DNA from: Atkinsonella hypoxylon | Taxonomy: Eukaryota > Ascomycota > Sordariomycetes > Hypocreales > Clavicipitaceae | Reading direction: 5' to 3' | Assembly (NCBI GenBank): GCA_000729835.1 | Contig: JFHB01000077.1 | Span: 1 to 64,000 of the forward strand | DNA: 64,000 nucleotides | Shown: in pieces, positions 21,641 to 34,050 of the stretch | Layout of the letters: each line of letters opens with the position of its first letter | Position numbering within the stretch: position 1 is the stretch's first letter | Position numbers and translations under genes: made by a program | The notes under the pieces: model-generated | Databases searched by the model: none | Seen by the model: the letters and a program-made list of their open reading frames with translations, nothing else | Told to the model about the DNA's origin: nothing

Positions 21641-23708
21641 AGGGATTGCATTCAACATCGTCTTATTGTAACGTGTTATTTTGTGTGATTAGGTTCGAGA
21701 ATGGACTAGCAAGAATGTAAACTCTATTCGAGCTCGACAATTTGGGGCGTCAATAGCGATTGGCATCCTGACTGGAGACCAGCAGTGTGAGTGAAATCGC
21801 TGGCCCTCCTTGCCTGTAAAGACGTGCTTGTAGCTCTTGGGCAATAATCTACTTACTACTGCCGCTAGGCTGTGTTGTAGCAAATGTTCTCGGTGCAGAA
21901 ATGCTTCTGGACGCGGCGATAGAGCCTCGGCTCCGGGGTTACTTTCTGAAGTAAGAAGTCTTTATATATGAAGTTGAAAGCGGACTCTGCTGGGACGTTC
22001 CCAAGGGCTATACAACATGTGAGATGGGTCGAGAAAATCGATGGATTGTTAAGGAGGACATGGCATGCTCTACTCCGTAGATATTATGTGACATATACCC
22101 CTTGCCGTGACCATGTCAAGTCAAGGTCCCCTATGCATCCATCTATGTTGCCGAATGGTCAAATCTGTGAACGCCTTCAAACCCTGCTACTGGCTCGTAT
22201 ACAACCGGGCCTCTGGAGGAACAAAGAAGTCCTGGTTCATATTTTGTTAGCTCATCTAGTGACGACGCAGAGTCGAAAAAAAGGGCCGGTATCGTAACCA
22301 GCATCGATGGAGACATGGACAGATATCTTGCCCGCCTATGTGCCTCCTTTTTCGAGGATGTCCGCTGACAGTGCTGGAGGTCACTGTAGCGCCTTGCGGT
22401 AAGGGTAAATCTCCATAATGGAAATGCCGGACATCTAGATGATGGAAACTCTTACAACTCAAATCCTTTGTCTTCATGGTGTTATGAAGGAGAATCGGTC
22501 GTATCAACATGCAAAGTAAGCAGGCATTGCGATCAGGGTAAAAAGTATATTGCTCGCTGCTAGACGTCCAGGGAAGAAAAAAACAAGCAGCATTTTTTTT
22601 TTTAACATTCTCGCCTGTAATTCTGTTACTACAGTGGGAGCGGGACCTTGCACCTGTACATGATTCAAGCTCAGGTACTAGTTACAACAGGTCGTTCGTG
22701 ATGGTCATTATCATTGTCGATAGCCTGGACCCACGGACACGTTCAGGTACCGTCGGAACACCTGTTCTCGAGCAATGGTACGCTTAGGAAGGTGTCGAGA
22801 GATTAAAGTTATTGTCATCAGCTAGCAGACATTTGCAGCGTATTGGTTCGTTTCCAGAGCTGTCGCGCTTGCGGCAGTAGGATGATGGACGTCGTTTGAA
22901 TCAATCATGGTGGCCTGATTTGTGACTTTGTAAATATTAACCGATTTATTGACTTTCAGAAGCAAAACTGAAGAATCTCAGTATTGGGTGATGAAGCGGG
23001 CAGACGTGGTCGCGACTCTTGGAGTAAACGATTCCGTTACAGCGCCAGACCTTATTCATGCTGCTTTTGCCTCTGCATGGAATACTTCGCCCGTCCAACG
23101 AAAGACGCAAGAACAGAAAGAAGCTGACGTGTAGATGATGTGTTATGGTTGAGCCTGTAGACGACTTGACAACATTTCGCTGCAGCAACCACAGGCAGCA
23201 AGACACAAAAACGATGGCCCATTAACTAGTTAGTTAACTAACTCATGTCTCCCCAGAACCAGAGTCGCTGATAGAATCGCTGAGTGTTGATTGGCTCCTG
23301 CTTTGGTAGATCGAGACTGCACGTGGCCACGTCCGAGTTTTGCGACACTCATCATCACCCAGTTAAGTTGCCAGCCCGTGCGGCCACAATATGCAAAAAC
23401 ATTGAATAAGCTTTGATTACATTTTTATCATATATCATATATCAAGCCTGCCAAGGGAGAACAAGCCTTTAACGGGTAAATGCTATTCCTCTGGAGCGTG
23501 TTTAACCAATAAGATGTCATCCGATTGTATCATATTAACAAAATTTTTCTATACAAGAGGTTGTATGGTATCAACGAGCAGGCAGGACAGGCAGACGCGC
23601 GTCAGGTACTAGGTACGCGAACGAGGAACGAGTCACGACAATCCCCATTCAGCAACCCTCTCAAACATCATCAACGTGACAGAGCCAGCAAAGCGACGAC
23701 GCAGCGAG
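21641..23708. other. Two-kilobase gene-free region
   Basis: Only short ORFs of conflicting frame are present, none resembling a family. A palindromic stretch built of TTAACTAGTTAGTTAACTAACT lies at about 23222-23242, similar to the one in the kynureninase/IDO promoter. The last few hundred bases should contain the promoter of the EVE-domain gene. Confidence 0.4.
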
Positions 23709-24833
23709 ATGCCCCCCAGAAAGCGACCTGCCGACACGAAGACTGAACAGGCTCCGAAGAGAAGGTCCTCGCGCCAAGCCGGCGTCGCATCTACGCCTCG
23801 GGAGGAATACTCGTATGCATCTCTCCGTCGCCAGTGCACAGCCACCACTGGGTTCCGGGATTGTCGCACTAATCCCATCTGCACAGAAATCTGCCCATCA
23901 AAGAAGCCAGATCATCCCAACGTGCTTCCCCAGCGGTTGCCAAATCCAAGGCCAAGTTGAAGCTTACCAAGAAGGCTTCCGCTGATGAACCCAGCAAGAG
24001 CAAGGGAGTCAAGTCAAATGCCGATCGGGGCGCAACCTCTGTACCCGAAAAGCGGTCTGTAGACTCTGTTCCCACTACGAATCCAGAAGCGCCTAGGCAC
24101 GATGGCGAGTGGTACTGGCTGATGAAGGCTGAGCCGGAGACTCGTCTTGAGAACGGCATCGATGTCAAGTTCTCCATCGACGATCTACGATCCAAGACGG
24201 AGCCTGAGGGATGGGACGGTACGTGTCTTCTGAATGCACAAACAAAACGCAGCCAGGACGGAAACTGAATTTTGATCCAGGCATCAGAGCATACGCAGGT
24301 ACTTTGACCGTCTGCTCGCGTATCTATCTTTGTTCACGCGTCTTTGCAGAAGCTAACTGGGTTCCCACACAGCAAGAAACCACATGCGCAACATGAACGC
24401 CGGTGACAAGGCCTTCTTCTACCACTCCAATTGCAAAGAGCCGGGCATAGTAGGAATCATGGAAATTGTCAAGGAATTCTCTGAAGACAGTACGCACTTC
24501 AATGCCATGTTGACCAACCCGCTGAAATATGTGGCCCTTCTAACTCGAACAGCATCGGCTCGTGAGCCGGGCACGCCATACTACGATCCAAAGTCTACCA
24601 AGGGAAATCCGCGGTGGAGTCTTGTCCACGTCGAATTTCGAAAGAAGTTTGCCATGCCTATAACGCTCAAGGAATTACGTGACCTGAGTCACCCAGGTGG
24701 TCCACTTGAGAACATGCAGATGTTGAAACTGTCAAGACTAAGCGTAAGTAGAGTCAGCAAAGAGGAGTGGGACACCCTGTGTAGGATTGCGGATGAGAAA
24801 GCTAAGCAAGCGGGCTTGGAGCACGAGACGTGA
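23709..24833 (+). CDS. EVE-domain protein (thymocyte nuclear protein 1-like)
   Basis: Four exons: 23709-23812, 23911-24218, 24281-24298 and 24373-24833; 296 residues. The N-terminal 110 residues are basic and low in complexity (PPRKRP, PKRRSSRQ), fitting nuclear localisation. The EVE domain runs from about EWYWLMKAEPET to the C-terminus and includes the signature DKAFFYHSNCKEPGIVGI. EVE domains belong to the PUA-like superfamily and bind modified bases in DNA or RNA; the fungal proteins are poorly studied. The third exon is only 18 nt, is flanked by GTACGT and GTACTT donors and CAG acceptors, and supplies the segment between WDG and ARNHM that the family requires. The start was chosen as the first ATG; the frame is open a little upstream but without an ATG. 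Confidence 0.9.
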
Positions 24834-27193
24834 AGGGCGTGACTGTTGGAGTAGAACATGTTTGTCTTGATGAATTAAAAGATTTCAGGCTGAATTCGAT
24901 GGATATTCTGCAAGTCCAGATGCAAGCAAGGCCCTGGAAGGTAGCCCGGCGTGGAATTTGGCCCAACAGCCTCGGTACCCGAGCTGCAGCTCCTTGAATC
25001 AAGAGGCGGTGCAATGAGCATTCTTATCATGTACGACTCTCCTTTAGCGCCCAGGATGCAGCTCAGTTTGGCTCGAGTCTTCCTCGGTGTGCGATGAGAT
25101 CAGTTGTTTTGCAGCCGTGAACCTTGTTCACCTCGGACGCTTATGGTCCATCAACTGCGGATATCAGTCGGTTGGCTCATGGAGCAGGCAATAAGTATTC
25201 TTACTCTAGGTCCTCGAATCGGATGATTGCCAGCGGCAGCCGCTGAGACAAGAACACAATGTGGCTTACTGCTGCGTTCGGTCGTGCGCTGTGCTACGAC
25301 AGGATACCATCCCTGGTGCATTTTCAGACAAGCTTCGAGCCACTTTCGTGGCTCTGAACCAAAAGCTTTTTGATCCCGTCATATCTGCGCCGTTTATTTC
25401 TTTTTCTTTTTTCCCAAAAACCATTGATCGTATCCTCTCAAGCGGGAGGCGCTGGAATTGGGCACAATTGGCGGTTAGGTAGTAAATTTCAGCCAATCAG
25501 CGTCTGTGAGCACAGCACAAGGACCCATCGCGCTATACCCAATTAGAGTGGCTCGTAGCTAGGACATGTATGTACACAGAAAGGGTACCTTAGGTACCTA
25601 GGTACCTAGGTAGGTAACAGGTATCTAGCATAGACTACCTACTAGTGACTAGTTGTCCTAGGCCTCTAGCTGCTGCAGGGGTTGTTTTTGCAGCTGTATT
25701 CCGTATTGCTTGTCACATTGCAGGCATAAACCTCAGCTTTACAACATAGTGTCTCTTTTGAGGGGCGTTTTAACCAAAAGCTTTTAGCGACGTCCTTAAA
25801 TTCTATGCGTTTACATGTTAACTGGTAATATTGAAGTTTAGTGTGTACCTTAGGTACCATTATTCCTCGAATCCTCGTACTTGCCTCAGCCCTTGATGAT
25901 TGAGCCAGACCAGACCGTTTGCTCTCTTGTCCCTTCTGTGGCCAATCGGGCCGTTCGCCGTATAGAACAGTATTGTGAGTACATGTAATTACGCCAAGTT
26001 CCGCAGGGGCTTGGCGTGGCATCCTGCGAGATAGAGACATGCCAAGCTCACCAATTTGATCTGGGATCAGCTCACGGCCCAAAGGAAGAATAGAATCAAT
26101 CCGCCAACGCGGCGATCGGGAGCCAAGTCGTCGTACATGATACGGCCGAAACGACAACCATGGAAACCGCTTGGTCTCTTTCCACGCCGTGTACGAATGG
26201 GATAATTCATGGTCGCACCCGTGGCGGAGTCTCGATCCTGCACCAATAATCATGATGCATCGCCATGAAAAGTGCTTCAGGCTTCATTCACTATGCATTG
26301 AGTAGGCGCAATATTGCATCGTTTTTAAGCTCAGCTTTTTTTTTTTTTTTTTCCCGATAGTTGGGAACAATTTGAATCGCAAAATCGGCCTCGCGATCGT
26401 ACTTTGGGACGTTACGCAAAGCACATGATCGTCGGAGTCGGGTCTGCAAATATGCATCTTGTCTCATGGTGTGAACAGATTCCCATGATTTAGCCGCTCC
26501 ACCGGCTGTACCGGACTAGCCGCTGGATCACGAGGTTGTAAATAGACCAAGGCCCTGCGCCATGCCCCTGCATCAAACTCTCCGGTGGACTTTGACTCTG
26601 CCCACGAGGCTTTATAGCCGACATATTAAATGCAACCAATCAACCAACCGGCCGATTTTGACTCAACCCATTCAGACTTCCTAGCCAGCGTGATGAGTAA
26701 ATGCAACCAACCGGTCGGTTTGCCCTTCTCGTGGCAGACTCCACCAATAAGAAATTCGCCGCATGATTCGTGTGACGAACACAGGGACGCCAGCGCCTCG
26801 GCGATCTCCCACTACTTGCTCAGATCAGAATCCGGGGCGGTCCGGTCCTAATGACATATCATATCTTGGCAAAAAAAAAAACATGCAGAGAGGAAACCAT
26901 GAGGTCCAATGGATGCATCACGAGAAAAGCGTGCGTATTACTGGTCGGCAAAGTATCGTGGCCACGGCGATTTTGGACTCTGATCAAACGATGTCACACT
27001 TCCAGGGTGCAGCGATGACCGGGCTCGGGAAATCAATTTGCGTCAGAGCTTTGGCAGTTTTAGGGGCAGCTGAATATAAATATGATGAGCATGTCTCAAG
27101 AATTGAACATGTCTTCAACTACATACCAATCCATTCAAATCCATTCACTTCGCTTCTGTTCAGACTTTCTCAAGAGGATCACCATTTGCCACC
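24834..27193. promoter_or_regulatory. Gene-free region and promoter of the ethylene-forming-enzyme homologue
   Basis: No convincing gene is seen. Interlocking GTACCTAGGTACC-type palindromes lie at 25584-25620, and the 14-mer GTACCTTAGGTACC occurs twice (about 25586 and 25845). A minus-strand frame of 195 codons (25666-26253) lacks family resemblance. Closer to the gene, a 13-bp direct repeat with CCAAT-like and CCGG-palindromic sequence is present (separate entry). Several short upstream ORFs precede the start codon at 27194. Confidence 0.45.
26627..26722 (+). repeat. Direct promoter repeat TAAATGCAACCAA with CCGG palindromes
   Basis: TAAATGCAACCAA occurs at 26627-26639 and again, exactly, at 26698-26710, 71 bp apart. 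Each copy leads into a near-palindrome, CCGGCCGATTTTG in the first and CCGGTCGGTTTG in the second. The first copy also contains a CCAAT sequence. The pair lies about 480-570 bp upstream of the ethylene-forming-enzyme homologue and could be a duplicated regulator site. Confidence 0.6.
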
Positions 27194-28588
27194 ATGACTA
27201 TCATCTTAGCCCGATCTATTCGCTCAGGGACGTTTTCCCTGTCCAGGAAGGCCAGGTCTTTCACGACAGTGGCTACTCCAGCTGCAACGCCTCGTGAACC
27301 AGCACCGCATTCTCCAGAAGCTACTATGCCAGCCGGTTTTGTAGCCAGTGTGGGAAAGCTCGAAACATTCGTCATTCCCGACAAGGTTTCAGGAACGCTT
27401 TCTGACATCGCCATGGCAAATGCTATGATCAATGCCTGGAGAAAAGACGGCATCCTGCAGTTGGCAATGACTCCAAAGCAAGAGCAGCTGTACGGCGCGG
27501 CCAGCGAAGCCAGCAAAACCTTCTTCAAGAAAACGCCAGCTGAGAAGAAGGCCTGCGTCAACGACTCGAGTTACTGTGGCTATGTCGCCTCAGGTGAGGA
27601 AATTACCTCCGGGATTGCAGACTATTCGGAAATCTTCACAGTGAGCAAGAACTTGAAGCCAGATGACTACAGAGTCAAGGCCGGGTGGCCGTGCCACGGC
27701 CCAGTCCCGTGGCCGGATAAGGATATGGAGCGCAGCTACATGGAGTATATATCCGATTGTGGTTCCAACGGGGAGAAGCTTCTTCGATTGATTGAACTTG
27801 GACTGGGTGTTCCACCAGGGTCGTTGACCAAGTACACGCAAGACGGCTGGCACCATATGAGAGCTCTCAGGTACGTTTCCACAACCAATCATTCATTGTT
27901 TTCATCGCTGACAGGCGAAGATTTCCTGCCCGCCATCGAACAAACGGGAAGGGAAAACCAGGCCGCGGCATTGGAGCTCATACCGACTACGGTTTGTTAG
28001 TTATGGCTGCCCAAGATGAAGTTGGAGGTAAGTCTTGTTCAACCAATCGCCAGAACGCTACATTCACAAGCTGTCCCTCATCCACATAGGTCTATTCATA
28101 CAAGCACCCCCTCAGAACAACCATTCAAAGCAGGATAAATCGATTCAGCTGGAGAAAGATGATTCTGGCTGGATATATGTAGCGCCAACACCTGGCGTAC
28201 TCACAGTCTTCCCAGGTACGTAATCCCACATACAATCTCATGGAAATGAAAAACGACGCGCTTGGCTAAAATATGATAAACACTAGGCGACATGATGAAA
28301 TACATGACCAACAGCTTTCTCCCGTCCACGCCGCACAAGGTCGGATTGAACGTTCGCGAACGCTTCGCTTTCGCATACTTCCACGAACCCAACTTCAAGT
28401 CGGTGGTGAAGCCACTTCCTGGCTATGATGTCGGACAAAAGCCAGTCGAGGGTTTCCATTACGGGACCTACTTCACGGACATGGCCATACGAAACTATCC
28501 TGACCGCCCGTTCACTAAGAAGCTGATGAAAGACGGTCGTTATGAAATGCTGAAGAACAGTGAGCTCTGGAGCGATATGACGGTATAA
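27194..28588 (+). CDS. efe: 2-oxoglutarate/Fe(II) dioxygenase, ethylene-forming-enzyme homologue
   Basis: Four exons: 27194-27870, 27921-28027, 28090-28215 and 28287-28588; 403 residues. It resembles the bacterial and Penicillium ethylene-forming enzyme, which turns 2-oxoglutarate into ethylene and CO2 and hydroxylates arginine in a side reaction. Shared blocks include GYVASGEEITSG, VKAGWPCHGPVPWP, GIGAHTDYGLLV and STPHKVGLNVRERFA. The iron ligands are H246, D248 and H320; R329 should bind 2-oxoglutarate; the glutamate pair in SGEE lies where the arginine-binding glutamate is expected. Unlike the bacterial enzyme there is an N-terminal extension of about 45 residues, basic and without acidic residues over the first 26 (LARSIRSGTFSLSRKARSF), resembling a mitochondrial leader. 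The start has an excellent context (GCCACCATG). Intron 1 has two in-frame acceptors 6 nt apart; 27920 was chosen because it gives the family sequence LRFP. Homology is strong; ethylene production is not proven. Confidence 0.88.
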
Positions 28589-30244
28589 GTGGAGAAGAAG
28601 ACAGAACAAAATCTGCATTTTCATCTACTAGAGCTTTAAACTAGCGGCAAAAAACATACTTTGGAAGGATCACTCTCATTGTTTGATTTTATTTGTTACA
28701 GGGATTTTTTGTGTTGCATCGGGGTCCGTGGGCAGTCGTCGGCCGAGAACGCCGGAGTGAGTGCACAGGGGATCACGTGTGGTGGAGAAATTCAACAGAT
28801 TGAGCAAGGCTGCAACGTGGTATCGTAGCCCCACAGCCCCCTCGCTCGCAGTCACGTGTTTTTTTCTGCGCTCAAGCACCACACAACCAGTAGTAACAAC
28901 AAATAATACCTCAAATTGCACTCTCGCGATGTATCGTGAGCCTCATAGCACTTACATTGTGAGGCCCCACGATATACCTCTTTTGTAATTTGGACAAATG
29001 CTAGTACTTCTGTTATAGAGGGAGTATTTTTATGAGCGCATAATAAAGAAGAAGATATATGCTGAGGTGGTTTCTAGTTAGTTGATTCAGAACAACAAGC
29101 ATGAATGAAGGAAGGAGGTGGGGGCGGTAGGGAATTTGGGAAACCAATAAGACTGCCTACTCCGTACCCGCCCATTTTTAGCCAATTGGAATATTACATT
29201 ACCAGGTACTTTGATATCCATGATAATCTACCTACCTACCTACCTAGGTGGGGTACAGGTGCCCAAATAGGTACTTAAAGCTGCGCTATTTGTCCGATGA
29301 CTTTGCAGGACACAGAGGTTACTTCAAGTCCTCCTGTGCATCAACAGGGAAAAATGGGTCGGTACGAGTGGGTAGTCTTATCGGTAATTGAGGTAAGTGG
29401 CGGAGGTAATGCATTCAAAGCCCTCGAGTTTCCAAGGAAGTTTTCTTCTTTCTATCTTGCTGTTATAACAAGTTTTCTCGCCTACCTACCGTCACGGGCG
29501 GACAAGAGGAAGCAGAAGTGGAAAACAGAAAAAAAAAAAAAATAGATACAAAACATAAAAAAGTGGCCGTTCCAGCACCTATACCTAATCACCACCGGGC
29601 CCCTGCCGATCCCTTGCTGCCAAATTTTTGCGGGTTTATTCCGTATTAGCGTCCCATTTCCTCGCCCATTTGCTTGGTCGAGACCCATTCCACCTTCATT
29701 TCACTTGTTCGAAATTTTTTTTTCCTTTCCCCTTTTTCTTGCAATTTAGTGACCTCCAACGCGTCTCGTCCAGCTGAATGCGTGTCGCATCTCCTGCTGG
29801 GGCATTGTGCTCTCTCGCTTGGCCTCGTGGTTAACATTGTTCCCCGGCTGGCACTTCAACTTCAGGAGGCTAGAGCTACGTCGCGCTCCCGCCTCCGACT
29901 GATTGGCCCCGCGTTCTCTCCTTTTATTGCAACCACAATCGATTTTTGGTCCGCCACTTGCCAACACGCAATCATCAGTTCCTCCGCCATCTGCCATCGC
30001 CGCCCCAACGCCTGCCGGGTGCTCTCAAGAGCCGGCTCTGCTCTGCTCTGAATAATTGAGGTGAGATTACTCCATCCTTATATGTTTATGCTTCAGCTGT
30101 TCCGTGGTCCGTGTGTTGTTCCTGCATACATCATTGATGTCGACATCGTACTGCGCTCCAGCTTCCGACGTCCCTTTATACAACGTCAATGCCTACTACG
30201 CCTGAAGCAAATCAAAGGCCTCATCTTCTTTTGCTTTACGCAGG
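28589..30244. promoter_or_regulatory. HMG-CoA reductase promoter and long leader
   Basis: No gene is seen. A CCTA tandem (29230-29248) and GTACC-type motifs are present near 29.2 kb. From about 29560 the plus strand becomes C/T-rich, as in fungal leaders. A probable intron in the 5' untranslated region runs from a GTGAGA donor at 30061 to a TTACGCAG acceptor at 30243, ending one base before the start codon. Confidence 0.5.
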
Positions 30245-33200
30245 ATGATCCCCAGCCCGCCCCCGTCTGACCGTCATTGTCCGCCTTCGCAACGTCTCCA
30301 GCTTTCCGTCTCATCAGCTTACACAAAATCAGCCTTCCTAGACCGAGCTGTGTCCGAGAATCCACTCAAGACCCGATGTCATAGACCGATCCGTCGAGTG
30401 ACCTTCTCCGAGCAAGTCGACATGATATCTGTCGAGTTCCTACCGACCCGCTTTCGCGGAGAGCCTGACCGCTCACAAAGCTCTGCCACACCGTCGCGTA
30501 TTGGCAAGAAGCTCTCGCCTCTGCTACAATTCCTCGCCAGAGTGGCTTGCTCGCATCCAATTCATACTGTTGTCATTATCGCCGTTTTGGCCAGTACCTC
30601 ATATATTGGCTTGATCCAGGACAGCCTTTCTGAAGATCCTGTCAGCCTTGGCAAAGCTGACTGGTCATCCTTGGTGGATGGCAGCAGAAATCTTCTTGCC
30701 AGCGCTGATACGAAATGGCAGTGGTCAAGCGTTGAGCCAGATGCCGTCTCTGTCAAGGACAGCGACCATCTAGCTCTACTTACCTTTGTCTTCCCCGATA
30801 CTCTGTCCACGGACTCCGCCAGCTCTGCTCCTCGATCACACGTTGTACCAACTCCTCGGAACCTTTCAATTACACCGCTTCCGGCCACGGAAAATTCGTT
30901 CACGACCTACACTCAGGACAGCATCCTTGCCTATTCCATTCCTTACAACCAAGCGCCTGAATTTATTGCCGCGGCTCAAGAGATTCCGGATGAGGATGCT
31001 AAAGAGATCACAACTTGCCATGGGCCGGAGAAGAAAATGTGGATAATGAAGGCCGCCAAGGTTTACTCTCCTACTTCCATCACTCACTGGCTCAAGAATG
31101 CGTGGGTGGAATTCATTGACCTGCTCAAGAATGCCGCGACACTCGACATTGTCATCATGGTGCTCGGCTACTTGTCCATGCATTTAACATTTGTTTCTCT
31201 GTTCTTGTCCATGAGGCGAATGGGTTCCAATTTCTGGCTAGGCATGAGCACGTTATTCTCATCTGTCTTCGCATTTCTATTCGGCCTCGCCATGACCACC
31301 AAGCTCGGCGTTCCAATTACCATGATCCTCTTGTCCGAAGGGCTGCCATTTCTCGTGGTGACTATTGGCTTTGAAAAGAACATTGTGCTCACCAGGGCTG
31401 TCCTCAGCCATGCTATTGAGCATCGTCGGACTCAACGCCATGAGGTCAAGCCCGGCAAGAAGTCGGAAGCCGGTGAAACACAAGATTTTATTCCATATGC
31501 CATTCAAGCCGCGATCAAGGAAAAGGGTTACGAGATCCTGCGCGACTATGCAATTGAGATCCTGATTCTGTCATTGGGCGCAGCTTCGGGTGTCCAGGGA
31601 GGTCTCCAGCAGTTCTGTTTTCTAGCGGCTTGGATTCTGTTCTTTGATTGCATTCTGCTTTTTACTTTCTACACTGCCATTCTTAGCATCAAACTCGAGA
31701 TCAACCGCATCAAGAGACACTACGAGATGCGCATGGCTCTGGAAGCCGACGGTGTTAGTCGTCGTGTGGCCGAGAATGTGGCCAAGAGCAATGATGACTG
31801 GAGCCAGTCGCACGGATCCGGATCTGAGAATGTCACCTTGTTTGGTCGGATGCGAAGCAGCACTGTCCCGAAGTTCAAGTTGCTCATGATTTCGGGCTTC
31901 ATCCTCATCAATGTCGTTAACATCTGCACCATTCCCTTCCGCAGCGCAAGTTCATTGTCAACTATTCGGTCCTGGGCCGCTGGCTTAGGTGGTGTTGTCT
32001 CTAGTCCTCCTGTTGATCCTGTCAAGGTTGCTGGCAAAGGCCTTGACGTTATTCTGTCTGCCGCTAGAGCAAGCGGGAGAGCTACTCTCGTCACGGTTCT
32101 CACACCCATCAAATATGAACTGGAATATCCGTCTGTTCACTACGCATTTGTGTCTTCAATTGGAGACAATGGAGGCGATGGAAGCTTTGCTGTTCAACTT
32201 GGTGACCTAGGTGTTGGTGGTCGCATGGTTGGCAGCCTCTTGAAGAGTTTGGAGGATCCTGTACTTTCAAAGTGGATTGTCATCGCTCTTGCTCTCAGTG
32301 TTGGCCTCAACGGATATCTTTTCAACGTTGCCAGATGGAGCATTAAGGATCCTAATGTTCCTGACCATAACATTGACCCCAAGGAATTGGCCCGCGCTCA
32401 GCGCTTTAATGAAACCGAATCACCTACTCTACCCTTGGGCGAATATACCCCCCCGACGCCCAGTCGCACTGAACCCGCAACACCTGCCTTGACCGATGAC
32501 GAAGGTGATGGCTTGTCCATGTCAAAGCTTAGGCCTACGCGCTCACAGTCTCAGACAGAGCATCGATCAGTTAAAGAACTAGAGAAGCTGATCTTGGAGA
32601 AACGCACTCACGAGCTCAACGACGAAGAAGTTGTGACCATGTCTATGCGCGGAAAGATTCCTGGTTATGCTCTCGAGAAGGTTTTGAAAGATTTCACTCG
32701 GGCCGTCAAAATCCGCCGTACCATCATTTCCCGCACCAAAGCCACTTCGGAACTCACCAATGGACTTGATCGATCAAAGCTTCCTTTCGAAAACTACAAC
32801 TGGGAAAGGGTGTTTGGTGCCTGCTGCGAGAACGTCATTGGTTACCTCCCTCTCCCCGTTGGTGTGGCCGGCCCGCTCGTGATTGATGGGCAAAGCTACT
32901 TCATTCCTATGGCCACGACGGAAGGCGTTTTGGTGGCTAGTACGAGTCGAGGTTGTAAGGCAATCAACTCCGGTGGCGGTGCTATCACGGTTCTTACGAG
33001 TGACGGCATGACCCGGGGTCCTTGCGTCAGTTTCGAGACTCTAGAGCGTGCAGGTGCGGCCAAGTTATGGTTGGATTCTGAGGCGGGCCAGAATGTTATG
33101 AAGAAGGCTTTCAACTCGACTAGTCGCTTTGCTCGTTTACAACACATGAAGACCGCTTTGGCTGGTACCAACCTGTACATTCGGTTCAAAACCACCACCG

Positions 33201-34050
33201 GAGACGCCATGGGCATGAATATGATCTCCAAAGGTGTTGAGCATGCGCTGAATGTTATGGCCACGGACGGCGGCTTCGACGACATGAATATTGTCACTGT
33301 CTCTGGCAACTTCTGTATCGACAAGAAGCCCGCCGCCATGAATTGGATCGATGGTCGTGGCAAGGGCATTGTGGCAGAAGCAATCATTCCCGCCAATGTT
33401 GTCAAGTCAGTGCTGAAGAGTGATGTTGATGCTTTGGTGGAGCTCAATGTTGCCAAGAACCTGATCGGGTCTGCCATGGCCGGATCAATCGGCGGTTTTA
33501 ACGCTCACGCTGCCAACATTGTCGCTGCGATCTTTCTGGCCACCGGTCAGGACCCTGCACAGGTAGTCGAGAGCGCCAACTGCATCACAACTATGAAGAA
33601 GTAAGTATTGGCAGTCTTGACGTTGTCCGTTTCCACTATCATGATCTGAGCTAATATTCTTGCTGCAGCCTTCATGGATCGCTTCAGATAGCTGTTTCCA
33701 TGCCATCTCTAGAGGTTGGCACTCTTGGCGGCGGCACCATTTTGGAACCCCAAAGCGCTATGCTGGACATGCTTGGTGTGCGAGGTTCACATCCCACTAA
33801 CCCAGGTGATAATGCTCGAAGACTGGCGCGCATAATTGGCGCTTCTGTCTTGGCGGGTGAGCTTTCTCTTTGCAGCGCTCTGCAGGCCGGCCATCTCGTC
33901 AGAGCGCACATGCAGCACAATCGAAGTGCGGCCCCGTCACGAAGCACTACGCCTGCTCCTCCTCCGATGACGCCCGTCTCCCTAGCCATGACAAATGCTC
34001 AGGACAAGTCCAACAAAAGCGCAGCAGCCCAGCAACGATCAAAGCGGTAA
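30245..34050 (+). CDS. HMG1: 3-hydroxy-3-methylglutaryl-CoA reductase
   Basis: Two exons, 30245-33600 and 33669-34050, with a 68-nt intron (GTAAGT donor, CTGCAG acceptor); 1245 residues. This ER membrane enzyme reduces HMG-CoA to mevalonate with NADPH and controls flux to ergosterol and other isoprenoids. A first membrane helix lies near residues 100-120, and a sterol-sensing-like cluster of helices at about 295-390 and 450-490. The catalytic domain fills the last 450 residues with ENVIGYLPLPVGVAGP, TTEGVLVAS, TTGDAMGMNMISKG, the lysine in CIDKKPAAMNW, and near the end the catalytic histidine of GHLVRAHMQHNRS. The soluble N-terminal segment and the linker around residues 715-790 (several TP and SP sites) are variable in the family. 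The first ATG follows a likely 5'-UTR splice acceptor by one base. The neighbours are unrelated, so this is probably the housekeeping copy. Confidence 0.97.

Noticed and set aside
25666..26253. 195-codon minus-strand frame with ATG
   Set aside because: No domain, signal peptide or family resemblance, and the sequence overlaps GTACC repeat motifs. One such frame is expected by chance in 64 kb.
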